NCBI RefSeq assembly: GCF_040712075.1
Contig: NZ_JBFCVL010000007.1
Location: 1 to 64,000 of the forward strand
DNA length: 64,000 bases
Reading direction: 5' to 3'
From: Fodinicurvata sp. EGI_FJ10296
GTDB taxonomy: Bacteria > Pseudomonadota > Alphaproteobacteria > DSM-16000 > Inquilinaceae
Below the pieces are notes generated by a model. That model searched no databases, was not told where the DNA came from, and saw nothing but the letters and a program-made list of their open reading frames with translations. This document shows positions 7,539 to 16,087 of this stretch, in pieces. Position numbers and translations under genes: made by a program. Every line of letters starts with the position of its first letter. Positions within the stretch are counted from its first letter, which is position 1.

Positions 7539-8528
7539 TCAGAACATCAAGACGCCGGCGACGATCAGAAGGGTCCAGACGAGAAGGCTGGCGACCACCG
7601 TCAGCCGTAGCGAACGCGCAATATCGCGCGCGCCGGCATCGCGTCGGCCATCCGCGTTCATCCACGCCCCGGCGACCGCTTCGGTGCCATAGGTTCGCGG
7701 TCCGGCGAGCGCCAGATCGAGAGCGCCCGCCATGGCGGCTTCCGGCCAGCCGGCATTGACCGAGGTGTGGCGGCCAGCGTCGCGCAGGCAGGCCCGGATC
7801 GCCTGGACCGGCGAGGTCCGGGGCACGATCGCCGCCGCTGCCACGAACAGCAGCGCCGTCAGCCGCGCGGGCGGCCAGTTCGCGACGTCGTCCAGCCGCG
7901 CCGCCGCCCAGCCGAAGTCGCGATAGCGGGGCGAGCGATGGCCGATCATGCTGTCCAGCGTGTTGACGGTCTTGTACCCGACAATGCCCGGCAGCCCCAG
8001 CACCAGGAACCAGAACAGCGGTGCAATGACGCCGTCTGCATAGTTTTCGGCATTGGATTCGATGGCCGCCCGGCCGACGCCGGCCTCGTCCAGCGTGTCC
8101 GGCGACCGGCCGACGATCAGTGCTACTGCCGCCCGCCCGGCGGCCAGCCCTCCCCCATCCAGCGCGCGCCGCACCGCCGCCACATGTTCGTGCAGACTGC
8201 GCCCGGCCAGCAGAATGGCCACGACAACGATCTCGCCCACGATGCCGAGGCCAAAGGGGATCAACGCCAGCAGCCGGTGCAGACCGGCCGCCAGCAGCCC
8301 GCCGCCGAGAACGATCAGCGCGACGGTCAGGACGCCCATCATCCGGCGGCGCGAGGGCGAGTCCCCGGCCCTGTTCCACTGCTCCTCCAGCCAGCCGACG
8401 GCCTGGCCGATGACGACGACCGGATGCCGGACCCGCGACCACAGCCAATCCGGCTCGCCCAGCCAGGCGTCGAGCGCCAGCGCCGCAATGGAGACGAGCA
8501 GGATCGACAGCGGATCGGCGATCAGCAT
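7539..8528 (-). CDS. cobD: adenosylcobinamide-phosphate synthase (CobD/CbiB)
   Basis: 329 residues with several membrane segments, typical of CobD/CbiB. Family signatures are LDAWLGEPDWLWSRVRHPVV at the N-terminus, AIESNAENYADGVIAPLFW, YKTVNTLDSMIG and HTSVNAGWPEAAMAGAL. It joins the aminopropanol phosphate arm to adenosylcobyric acid. The start ATG (8526-8528) overlaps the cobC stop in TGATG, so the two are translationally coupled. It is separated from the main cob cluster by about 18 kb. Confidence 0.93.
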   Translation of the reverse strand: MLIADPLSILLVSIAALALDAWLGEPDWLWSRVRHPVVVIGQAVGWLEEQWNRAGDSPSRRRMMGVLTVALIVLGGGLLAAGLHRLLALIPFGLGIVGEIVVVAILLAGRSLHEHVAAVRRALDGGGLAAGRAAVALIVGRSPDTLDEAGVGRAAIESNAENYADGVIAPLFWFLVLGLPGIVGYKTVNTLDSMIGHRSPRYRDFGWAAARLDDVANWPPARLTALLFVAAAAIVPRTSPVQAIRACLRDAGRHTSVNAGWPEAAMAGALDLALAGPRTYGTEAVAGAWMNADGRRDAGARDIARSLRLTVVASLLVWTLLIVAGVLMF

Positions 8529-9601
8529 CACATCGCCCCATCGCCGAGCGCCCGGCGCAGCCGCTCCTCGGCCTCGCCGTCCGGACACAGCCCAAAGCGC
8601 AGCCAGTTCGGCTGATCGTCGAACCGCCGCGTCCACAAGCCGTGACGGGCCAGACGGATATGCAAATCCGCCGCCGACGGCACGTCGACAAGCCGATAGA
8701 GATCGGTACCGCCAACCACGGCGATACCGGCGCCCTCTAAGATCCGGTCGAGGCGCCGACGTGCCCCGGCCACCGTCTCGCGCGCCGCCACCGCCCATTG
8801 ACGGTCGTCAAGCGCGGTTTCGCCGACGGCCAGCGCCGGGCCGGAAACCGCCCACGGCCCCATGCGCCGAGCGACCGCTGCCGCCAGAGCCGCGTTCCCC
8901 AGCAGGAACCCGAGCCGGACCCCGGCCAAACCATAGAATTTGCCGAACGAGCGCAGGATCGCAACGCCCGGCGTGTCGGCCAGCGCCGCCGCTGACCGGT
9001 CTGGCGTCAGATCCATGAACGCCTCGTCGATGACCAGCAGACCGCCCCGCTGGCGCATCGCCTCGGTGGCGGAGACGAGATCGGGACCCGCCCAGGTTCG
9101 GCCATCGGGGTTGTTGGGGTTGACCACGACCAGCACATCCGCCTCCGACGCGTCTGCGTCGGCCGGGTCGGCGACCGGCACAACCTCGTGCCCCCAATCG
9201 GTCCAAGCTGCCGCATGCTCGGCATAGGTCGGAATCACAATGGCGACGCGCCGACCGGGCTCGACAATGGACGGGAGGATCTGGATCAGCGCCTGGGTCC
9301 CCGGTGCGGCCACAACGCCGGCGGCGGGCGCAACGCCATAGGCCGCGCGCGCCGCAGCCAGCAACCGGCCCAACGCATCGCCCTGCGGCAACGCGGTCCA
9401 GGAACGCTCCGAAATCTCCGGCACCGGATAGGCGAAGGGATTGATGCCGGTCGACAGATCGACCCACGGCGCCGACGGATCGGCCACCAGCGCCGCCGCC
9501 TCGGCCAGGTTCCCGCCATGGGCGGGCGCGCCGCCGCCATCCGCAAAGTTGTGTGTGTTCCGCGCCAAAAGCGGCCATCCCCGATCAATATATCCGCCCA
9601 A
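8528..9601 (-). CDS. cobC: threonine-phosphate decarboxylase (CobC)
   Basis: 357 residues from a TTG start, class I/II aminotransferase fold. Motifs seen: HGGNLAEA at the N-terminus, LSTGINPF, VNPNNPDGR, and the PLP-lysine block SFGKFYGLAGVRLGF. It makes (R)-1-amino-2-propanol phosphate for the lower ligand linker. No ATG is available near the conserved N-terminus; TTG at 9601 is the best start, but an alternative close by cannot be excluded. First gene of the cobC-cobD pair. I looked for a cobalamin riboswitch upstream and saw none. Confidence 0.92.
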   Translation of the reverse strand: MGGYIDRGWPLLARNTHNFADGGGAPAHGGNLAEAAALVADPSAPWVDLSTGINPFAYPVPEISERSWTALPQGDALGRLLAAARAAYGVAPAAGVVAAPGTQALIQILPSIVEPGRRVAIVIPTYAEHAAAWTDWGHEVVPVADPADADASEADVLVVVNPNNPDGRTWAGPDLVSATEAMRQRGGLLVIDEAFMDLTPDRSAAALADTPGVAILRSFGKFYGLAGVRLGFLLGNAALAAAVARRMGPWAVSGPALAVGETALDDRQWAVAARETVAGARRRLDRILEGAGIAVVGGTDLYRLVDVPSAADLHIRLARHGLWTRRFDDQPNWLRFGLCPDGEAEERLRRALGDGAM

Positions 9602-9877
9602 GGCTTACGCCACCATCCACTGCCCTGCCAAGGGTGCTTGGCCGAATTCACGCGAGCGGCGCGGAAAGCGCCCGATATACGAACCTTGATTGCCGATCGA
9701 CGATATTGTTATTCCTTTCTGCCGCATCAACCATTCATAGCCCATTGAACAGCCGAACAAAAACAAGCACTTCGTACGCCAATCTCCAATACCAACTCGC
9801 GTTGAATGAAGCTCACTATGCGGATTCCCATAGCGGTCAGTTTGTGATTCATCGTGACAAACAGCAGGAGGTTTGTC
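9602..9877. other. intergenic region between cobC and transposase relic
   Basis: Promoter region of cobC on the minus strand and the probable left margin of the IS630 relic on the plus strand. No gene, no cobalamin riboswitch box and no convincing terminal repeat could be identified. Confidence 0.4.
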
Positions 9878-10441
9878 ATGGCGGCACCTGTTCCGCTGCG
9901 TGGGGACTATGATGGGCCAGAACTTCGTAGTCTCACGCGGACGTCGAGTGATACGAACCAGACGCGGCGTCTGTTGGCGCTGGCTTTGATTTACGATGGT
10001 GGCAAACGGCGGGCGGCGGCAACGGCCGGCGGTGTCACACTTCAAGTGGTTCGTGACCGGGTTCTGCGTTTCAATGCCGAGGGTCCTGCCGGTCTCATCG
10101 ATCGCAAGGCGCCGGGCAAGGTCCCGAAACTTCAGCGCCAGGCGCTGGCTGCCCGTTTGGAAGAAGGTCCGATTCCGGCGGTACACGGGGTGGTGCGCTG
10201 GCGGTTGCGGGATCTCGCGCATTGGCTCTTTGAGGAATTCGAAATCGTCGTAACCGAAACGACGGTAAGCGCGACGCGGACCCCCTTCTGTCATTACCGG
10301 GCTGATCCTGCCAAGGCCGCGGCATGCGGCAAATCCGATCTTGAAGTTGTCGTGCGCGACGTCGTGATCCGTGTTGGCGCCGGCGTGGATGAAAGACAAC
10401 TGACACGGGCCATCCGCGCTGCCCGGGCATCAGTGTCGTGA
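9878..10441 (+). pseudogene. chimeric transposase relic, IS630 N-terminus joined to IS66 TnpA C-terminus
   Basis: 187 codons in one open frame after a good AGGAGG site. The first about 130 residues match the helix-turn-helix region of IS630-type transposases (TRRLLALALIYDGGKRRAAA, then VVRDRVLRFNAEGPAGLIDRK). After about position 10265 the sequence changes to the C-terminal end of an IS66 TnpA (ACGKSDLEVVVRDVVIRVGAGVDERQLTRAIRA, here split for length: SDLEVVVRDVV, RVGAG, LTRAIRA). The IS630 DDE catalytic domain is missing, so it cannot transpose. Confidence 0.75.
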
Positions 10442-10761
10442 TGTTCGGCCAGAGTGGGCCGGTGAAGGTTTTCGTGGCGACACGACCTATGCCATCACTC
10501 TGGTAACGAACATATTATGATATTAGATGTATTGATTCAGAACTTCTTTTAAAGGCCAACTCGAAAGGAGTTGAGCGGTTTCAGTAGCCTGTGATTCCCT
10601 CCGGTTGCCAGCCTGGACGGAACCTACGATCTCATGGACTTAAACCGCTCGCCGGGAGTATCGGCAGGATGCTCTACGGCGATCGCGGCCGCAATCGAGG
10701 GCGGAACAAATTCTGGCAGCTATAGGCGGCGCGGGCTGCCTCCGGTGACGGCAGCAAGCTC
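10442..10761. other. IS66 TnpB fragment and non-coding remainder
   Basis: Starting at ATG 10441 (overlapping the preceding stop) about 12 codons, MFGQSGPVKVFVATRP, match the start of IS66 TnpB, then the frame is lost and stops at 10506. The rest to 10761 has no recognisable gene. A weak hairpin CAACTC/GAGTTG (about 10559-10575) lies downstream of the sulfide gene on the minus strand and could act in termination, but it has no clear T-run. Confidence 0.5.
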
Positions 10762-12441
10762 TCACTTTGCCGTGGCCTTTACCTGTTCGGGCTTTGCCAG
10801 CCATTCCTTGCCCTTCAACATGGCCCGCCAATAGATTGGCGGAAGCATCTTTTCCTTCAGGAACCACGCTGCGCGGGTTGGTTTTGTTCCGTCCAGAATC
10901 CAGGCTGGGAACGAGGGCTTCAGCGCACCGCCATAGCCGAATTCGGCCAGGACCACCTTGCCACGCTCGACTGTCAACGGACAGGACCCGTACCCGTCAT
11001 ATTGAGCCACGGCCGATCGACCGGCAATGTCGGCCGCGATGTTTTCGGCCACAGTGGGCGCCTGCTTCCGCGCCGCAGCGGCTGTCTTGGCATTGGGGGC
11101 GTTCATTACGTCGCCCAGTGACCAGATGTTTTCGAAACGCTTGTGGCGCAAGGTAGCCTGATCGACATCGACCCATCCCGCCGCATCGGCGAGCGGCGAG
11201 ACCCGAATGAAGTCGGGCGCTACCTGCGGCGGGCAGACATGCATCATGTCAAAATCGACTGTGACTTCTGCCGGATCGGTGTCGGGATTGGCAACCTTGA
11301 AGGTCGCCTTTTTGGCCGGGCCATCGACCGCAACGAGATTGTGGAAGAAGTTCAAAGTTGCATCGTATTTCTCGACGTATTTCATCAGCGCAGGGACGTA
11401 GTCCTTGACACCGAACAAGACACCGCCGGCGCTCATGAACTGTATGTCGATGTTGTTGAGCACGCCTTTGCGGCCCCAGGCGTCACCAGACAAGTACATC
11501 GCCTTTTGCGGTGCGCCGGCGCATTTTATAGGCATGGAGGGCTGGGTGAAGACTGCCCGGCCTTTGTTCATCTCCTGCACCAGTTGCCAGGTGTAGGGCG
11601 CAAGATCGTAGCGGTAGTTCGATGTTACACCGTTGCGGCCAAGGGTCTCCTCGAGACCTTGGACCTTCTTCCAATCAAGCTTCAGTCCGGGGCAAACGAC
11701 GAGACGGTCGTATTTCACCACGCGACATCCATCGAGAATTACGGCATCGTTTTCGGGCTCGAATGCCGCGACGGCGGATTTGATCCATTTCACGCCTTTG
11801 GGGATAAGCGATCCCATCGTCTTGGCGGTCTGCTGCGCCTCGAAGATCCCGCTACCGACCATTGTCCAGCCGGGCTGATAGTAGTGGATGTCCGCCGGAT
11901 CAATCACCGCGATCGACAGATCCGGCTTGCGGGATTGCAGGCTGGCCGCAACCGAGATACCCCCGGCACCGGCGCCGACAATCACGACATCGAACTTGGC
12001 GTCGCCCGTATCAGCGGGTGTTTTTCCTCCGTTCGCGATCCGTCGGGCAACACCGTTTATGTCGAAACCTGCCGCCTTGGTCGCGGCGAGAATTTCCGAA
12101 ATCGGCCGTTTTTTGGCCTCATGGAACGACCAAAGCGTGACGGACCGTGTGCCCGTGCGGCAATAGGCCAAGAGCGGGCGTGGCAGGCTCCTAAGCTCCT
12201 CACCGAAGGCGCTCACGTCGTCGTCCGTGACCACGCCACTTTGCACCGGGACATAGCGGGCCTCTATGCCATGGGCCTTCGCCGCCGCTTCGATGTCCGC
12301 GAAGCTTGGCTGGTCCGCCACTTCACCATCCGGGCGATTGCAAATGATCGCGCGGAAACCTTCGGCCTCGAGCAATGGCATGTCGTCGGCCGAGATTTGC
12401 GGGCTGACGGACACCTTGGGCGATATCCTTTTCAGATTCAT
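10762..12441 (-). CDS. DUF442 sulfurtransferase-like domain fused to sulfide:quinone oxidoreductase
   Basis: 559 residues. Residues 1-110 form a DUF442 (TIGR01244) domain with a phosphatase-like CRTGTRS loop (C94). Residues about 150-545 are a sulfide:quinone oxidoreductase with FAD motif GAGAGG (156-161). Cysteines C250 (VVCPG), C307 (IKCAGAP) and C403 (HVCPPQ) are candidates for the persulfide-forming cysteines. It should oxidise sulfide at the membrane and pass electrons to quinone, with the fused domain handling sulfane sulfur (inference). ATG 12441 follows GGAGGAGAT. It is the last gene of a Crp/Fnr, DUF2892, dioxygenase and SQR series. Confidence 0.88.
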   Translation of the reverse strand: MNLKRISPKVSVSPQISADDMPLLEAEGFRAIICNRPDGEVADQPSFADIEAAAKAHGIEARYVPVQSGVVTDDDVSAFGEELRSLPRPLLAYCRTGTRSVTLWSFHEAKKRPISEILAATKAAGFDINGVARRIANGGKTPADTGDAKFDVVIVGAGAGGISVAASLQSRKPDLSIAVIDPADIHYYQPGWTMVGSGIFEAQQTAKTMGSLIPKGVKWIKSAVAAFEPENDAVILDGCRVVKYDRLVVCPGLKLDWKKVQGLEETLGRNGVTSNYRYDLAPYTWQLVQEMNKGRAVFTQPSMPIKCAGAPQKAMYLSGDAWGRKGVLNNIDIQFMSAGGVLFGVKDYVPALMKYVEKYDATLNFFHNLVAVDGPAKKATFKVANPDTDPAEVTVDFDMMHVCPPQVAPDFIRVSPLADAAGWVDVDQATLRHKRFENIWSLGDVMNAPNAKTAAAARKQAPTVAENIAADIAGRSAVAQYDGYGSCPLTVERGKVVLAEFGYGGALKPSFPAWILDGTKPTRAAWFLKEKMLPPIYWRAMLKGKEWLAKPEQVKATAK

Positions 12442-12538
12442 CTATCTCCTCCCAGACAATCAGAGGCCGTTTACTGGCAATTTGAGCATTTGTATCGCCG
12501 CAGCGCGACTCAGACGAATTGGAATGTGAATATGCGGG

Positions 12539-13423
12539 CTAGAGGCGGTTGACCGGTACTTTCAGCATCGGGATGCCGTCCCTGTCGGTCGGCACCTCAC
12601 CCGCCCGCATGTTGATTTGGAGCGATGGGATGATGAGTTTGGGCATGGCGAGTTGCGCATCGCGTTCGGTGCGGAACTTGATGAACTCCTCCTTGGACCT
12701 TCCGCCGCCGACATGGATATTGTTGGCCTTTTCTTCGCCTACCGTGCTCTCCCAGGCGATGTCGCGGCCGTTGGGGGCGTAATCGTGGCACATGAAGAGC
12801 CGCATTGCGGCGGGCAGCGCCATCACCTTCTGGATCGAATCGTAGAGCGCACCTGCATCGCCGCCTGGGAAGTCCGCGCGCGCGGAACCGCCATCCGGCA
12901 TGAAGAGCGTGTCGCCGACGAAGGCCGCATTGCCCATGACGTGCACCATGCATGCTGGGGTGTGGCCGGGCGTGTGCATGGCGAACGCTTGCATGTTGCC
13001 CACCGTATAGGTGTCACCGTCCTCGAAAAGACGGTCGAACTGTGATCCATCCCGCTGGAACTCGGTTCCCTCGTTGAAGATCTTGCCGAAGGTGTTCTGC
13101 ACCACCAATATTTTTGATCCGATGCCGATCTTTCCTCCGAGCTTCTGCTGGAGGTAGGGCGCGGCCGATAGATGGTCGGCGTGGACATGGGTCTCGATGA
13201 TCCACTCCAGGTTCAGGCCCTGCGTCTCGATCTGACGTATCAACTCGTTGGCGTGATCGTAAGTAATCCGGCCGGCGGCGTAGTCGATGTCCATGACGCT
13301 ATCGACAATGGCGCAGGCGTCAGAGCTTGGGTCCTTTACGATATAGCTTATGGTGTTTGTCGCCGTATCGAAAAAGGCCTGAACGTCCGGCTGAACGTCC
13401 ATATTCACGAGGTGTTGTGTCAT
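12539..13423 (-). CDS. persulfide dioxygenase-like metallo-beta-lactamase-fold hydrolase (Blh type)
   Basis: 294 residues of the ETHE1/Blh group. The metal motif THVHADH (H79, H81, D83, H84), HTPGHT, FVGDTLF and the late MCHDY histidine are all present. Such enzymes oxidise glutathione persulfide to sulfite, the step after sulfide:quinone oxidoreductase. The start at 13423 (MTQHLVN) follows GAAGGAAC; the longer frame has no family match. It lies directly upstream of the SQR fusion with a gap of 97 bp. Confidence 0.88.
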   Translation of the reverse strand: MTQHLVNMDVQPDVQAFFDTATNTISYIVKDPSSDACAIVDSVMDIDYAAGRITYDHANELIRQIETQGLNLEWIIETHVHADHLSAAPYLQQKLGGKIGIGSKILVVQNTFGKIFNEGTEFQRDGSQFDRLFEDGDTYTVGNMQAFAMHTPGHTPACMVHVMGNAAFVGDTLFMPDGGSARADFPGGDAGALYDSIQKVMALPAAMRLFMCHDYAPNGRDIAWESTVGEEKANNIHVGGGRSKEEFIKFRTERDAQLAMPKLIIPSLQINMRAGEVPTDRDGIPMLKVPVNRL

Positions 13424-13646
13424 ATCCGTTCCTTCAGTTTCGGGACGATTGGCCAATTTGGTGCCCACGCACCCGTCCATCATCATTCATCATTTTGAAT
13501 AAGCCGCCGGCGAGCTGACGGACAGCCGCGAATGTTCGCATGCGCCGGAGCCGGATGCATTACACAGGCGATGGCCGATGCAGCGACCGACAATCGATAG
13601 CAAAGCGGCGCTAAAAAAGGCGAAAGAGGCGAAAATCATCTCCATC

Positions 13647-13862
13647 TCAGCACGTACGGCAGGTCTTGATGCCGAGGATCGAATAAAGGGGACACATCTT
13701 CAGGGCCGATGTCGCCAGCAGCACGATGCCAATCAACGCTGCGCCGTACGTGGCGAACGGCGTTTCGACCAGCGGCAGGCTGCTGAGAAAGGCAATATAC
13801 AGCAATCCTGCGCCAAAAACTGCGCGCAGAATCCGATCGATGATTCCAACGTTGGTTGTCAT
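13647..13862 (-). CDS. DUF2892 small membrane protein
   Basis: 71 residues, MTTNVGIIDRILRAVFG start and two hydrophobic segments, ending MCPLYSILGIKTCRTC. This is the DUF2892 (YgaP transmembrane-like) family, which often accompanies rhodanese and sulfide-oxidation genes. The cysteine-rich tail is typical. ATG 13862 is preceded by GGAGGAC. A role at the membrane in sulfane-sulfur handling is likely from context only. Confidence 0.88.
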   Translation of the reverse strand: MTTNVGIIDRILRAVFGAGLLYIAFLSSLPLVETPFATYGAALIGIVLLATSALKMCPLYSILGIKTCRTC

Positions 13863-13919
13863 GGCGTCCTCCAGATTCAGAAGCTAACCATGACGTACAG
13901 GTTTGAAGGTGCGGCTTCA

Positions 13920-13932
13920 GTGATATTGTCAC
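13920..13932 (-). promoter_or_regulatory. Crp/Fnr-type palindrome upstream of DUF2892
   Basis: GTGATATTGTCAC, a GTGA-N5-TCAC palindrome, lies 58 bp upstream of the DUF2892 start and just behind the Crp/Fnr gene. Almost the same site, GTGACCTTGTCAC, lies before the peroxiredoxin gene. The local regulator is the obvious candidate to bind both. Confidence 0.6.
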
Positions 13933-13958
13933 CCAGCGGAGATAGTTCCGGAAAACGT

Positions 13959-14624
13959 TCAGTCGCTATTAGCCAGCGCTCGAAGGGCCGGCTTGTCGAT
14001 CAGCGTGATCCGTTTACGGGATTGTGAGATCATCCCGCGCTTCTGGAAGTCGTGTAGAACACGCGAGATCACTTCACGCGCAGTTCCGAGTTCGCTGGCA
14101 ATGTTCTGGTGTGTCGCCAGAATCTCCTTGTCGCCGCCGGCCAGCGCCAGCAGACGATCGGCAAGACGCACGTCGATGCGCCCGAATGCAACATCGTCCA
14201 CCACACGAAGAAGATCGATCAAACGGCGGGAATAGGCTGCAAAGACGAAGGACCTAAATGCAGGCTCTTCGCCTACGATTCTGTCAAAGGCCGTTCGCGG
14301 CAGCGCCACGACCGTAATAGGGGTCTCGGCGATACCCTCTGCGTTATAAGCCTCCTCGGCCAGCATGCACGCCGTGGTCAGAACGCAACTTTCGCCGGCG
14401 TCGACCCGGTAGAGGACGATATCCCGCCCGTTATCGGATGTCTGGGATACACGAATCGTGCCTTCAAAAAGGAATAGCAAGCTATCGGGCACGTTCTCCG
14501 GTCCGAAGACTTCGTGGCCTTCACCGTAGCGCCTTACCTGTGCGACTTGAAGCAGCCGGTCCCGAACCGCACGCGGCAATGCTTTTGTTCCCTCAAACCG
14601 TTCGGTCCAGTCTCCAATGTTCAT
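13959..14624 (-). CDS. Crp/Fnr family regulator of the sulfide cluster
   Basis: 221 residues: an N-terminal cyclic-nucleotide-binding-like beta roll and a C-terminal winged helix (HQNIASELGTAREVISRVLHDF recognition region). It lacks the N-terminal cysteine cluster of FNR, so it is not an Fe-S oxygen sensor. Two cysteines, C80 and C86 (GESC, TTACM), sit in the sensor domain and could respond to persulfide (inference). ATG 14624 is chosen because the longer frame has no family match. It heads the sulfide genes and is divergent from the peroxiredoxin gene. Confidence 0.85.
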   Translation of the reverse strand: MNIGDWTERFEGTKALPRAVRDRLLQVAQVRRYGEGHEVFGPENVPDSLLFLFEGTIRVSQTSDNGRDIVLYRVDAGESCVLTTACMLAEEAYNAEGIAETPITVVALPRTAFDRIVGEEPAFRSFVFAAYSRRLIDLLRVVDDVAFGRIDVRLADRLLALAGGDKEILATHQNIASELGTAREVISRVLHDFQKRGMISQSRKRITLIDKPALRALANSD

Positions 14625-14952
14625 TGGGCCCTGCGCATCGGTGCAACGATGCCCTCTTCGATTGGGGTTATAGGCGCCACACGCTCGCCGTGGTTGCCGC
14701 GATGTCGGCAAGAGTCCGGCCCTCCACGCACGCGAACCACGTCATCCACATTGATCCGATCCGGGGCCTTGAAAGTAGGTCGTTGAAGCGACCGCAACAC
14801 GTTTTGGGAATACGCCATCAACTTCATATTTTCCGACGCGGAAGAAATATCTATTCGAAAGATCGATTATTTGCAAGTTCGGTGACCTTGTCACTGATGC
14901 GGCAAAGCCGCCCCGGCTATGATTTCGTCAGACGCATGGAAAGGATATACTC
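14625..14952. other. divergent intergenic region, regulator and peroxiredoxin promoters
   Basis: 328 bp without a gene. It holds the Crp/Fnr-type palindrome at 14882-14894 and a -10-like TATGAT at 14918-14923 for the peroxiredoxin gene. Nothing else was recognised. Confidence 0.6.
14882..14923 (+). promoter_or_regulatory. peroxiredoxin promoter with class II Crp/Fnr site
   Basis: GTGACCTTGTCAC (14882-14894) is centred at 14888. A -10 box TATGAT (14918-14923) predicts a start near 14930, which places the palindrome at about -42, the standard position of a class II Crp/Fnr activator. No good -35 box is present, which fits an activator-dependent promoter. Confidence 0.6.
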
Positions 14953-15585
14953 ATGACACTGCTTCTGGGGGACATCGTTCCCGATTTCAGCGCCGACACC
15001 ACAACCGGCCCGATTTCGTTCCACGACTGGATCGGAGATGACTGGGCTTTCTTCTTCAGTCACCCGGCGGACTTCACACCCGTCTGCACCACCGAGATGG
15101 GTCGAACCGCGCAGCTTGCCGACGAATTCGCCAAGCGCGGCGTCAAACCGATTGGCTTGAGCACCGACACGGTCGGTGAACATCTCAAATGGATCGAAGA
15201 CGTTAACGATACCCAGAATACGACGCTGCGCTTCCCCATCGTCGCCGACCCCGATCTCGAAATCTCAAAGCTCTACGAAATGATCCACCCGGCGGAATCG
15301 CAAACAGCAGCGGTGCGGTCCGTGTTCATTATCGACAGCGACAAGAAGCTGCGCCTGACGATGACATACCCGATGAGTGTCGGCCGGAACTTTGACGAGA
15401 TTCTGCGCGTTATCGACGCGCTGCAGGCCGGAGACAGGCACGGCATCGCCACACCCGCCGACTGGCGCCCGGGCAGCGAGGTCATCATCCCGCCCTCCAT
15501 CCCCGATGACGAGGCAAGGACCCTCTTCCCCCAGGGCTGGACTACGCACCGTCCCTACCTGCGCACGACCCGCGTGGGCGGTTGA
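14953..15585 (+). CDS. 1-Cys peroxiredoxin (Prx6 type)
   Basis: 210 residues. The peroxidatic cysteine lies in DFTPVCTTEM (C45), and the long C-terminal dimer extension (NFDEILRVIDALQ, TPADWRPGSEVII) is that of the Prx6/AhpC-TSA 1-Cys group. It reduces hydrogen peroxide and organic or lipid hydroperoxides; some homologues also handle sulfane sulfur. ATG 14953 follows AAAGGATAT. Its position next to the sulfide genes and the shared palindrome suggest co-regulation. Confidence 0.92.
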   Translation: MTLLLGDIVPDFSADTTTGPISFHDWIGDDWAFFFSHPADFTPVCTTEMGRTAQLADEFAKRGVKPIGLSTDTVGEHLKWIEDVNDTQNTTLRFPIVADPDLEISKLYEMIHPAESQTAAVRSVFIIDSDKKLRLTMTYPMSVGRNFDEILRVIDALQAGDRHGIATPADWRPGSEVIIPPSIPDDEARTLFPQGWTTHRPYLRTTRVGG

Positions 15586-15613
15586 TCCCCGGCGCCTCAC
15601 TTTCGCAGGCGTC

Positions 15614-16044
15614 TGAACCGTCCCGGAATTGCCGGAGGCTCCAACTCATGATTAGGGTGGAGCATTATGAGCAAATCAGCGAAGACATATTCGCCGGAAT
15701 TCCGGGAGCGGGCTGTTCGCATGGTCCTTGATAATCACGAGCAGCACGAGAGCCGTTGGGCGGCAATTCGGTCGGTTTCCTCAAAGATCGGTTGTTCGAC
15801 GAACGCGCTGCACATGTGGATCAGCAAATCCGAGGCGGATAGCGGCGGACAATCCGGCGTAACGACGAAGATGGGCGAGGTGCTGCCCCGCCGATGGGTC
15901 GTCGAGCGCAACTTCGCCTGGCACGGCCGGTGCCGCAGATTGACAAAGGACTGGGAGAAATCAGTCGCCTCGGCGGAGGCGTGGATCGACATCTCCCACA
16001 TCCGCCTCACCACCCGCCGCCTCGCAAGTTATTGTTACACCTGA
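15614..16044 (+). pseudogene. chimeric transposase relic, IS3 OrfA N-terminus joined to IS5 C-terminus
   Basis: An IS3-type left terminal sequence begins at 15614 (TGAACCGTCCCGG). The frame at 15667-16044 codes 125 residues. Residues 1-60 are an IS3 OrfA helix-turn-helix (YSPEFRERAVRMV, CSTNALHMWI). Residues from about 75 match the end of IS5 transposases (LPRRWVVERNFAWHGRCRRL, then a segment ending IRLTTRRLA). The frame is open across the join although both elements are truncated. It lies between peroxiredoxin and the IclR gene and marks a site of repeated insertion and deletion. Confidence 0.78.
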
Positions 16045-16087
16045 CCGAGTTTCGAGTCGGGCACTTAGCACCAGAAGAACACGTTGG

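Noticed and set aside
9602-9850. possible cobalamin riboswitch before cobC
   Set aside because: Neither the B12 box nor the GGCTGCCCCCGCAACTG block is present on the minus strand.
11143-12552. 469-codon plus-strand open frame
   Set aside because: Antisense to the DUF442-SQR gene, which has intact motifs and a ribosome site.
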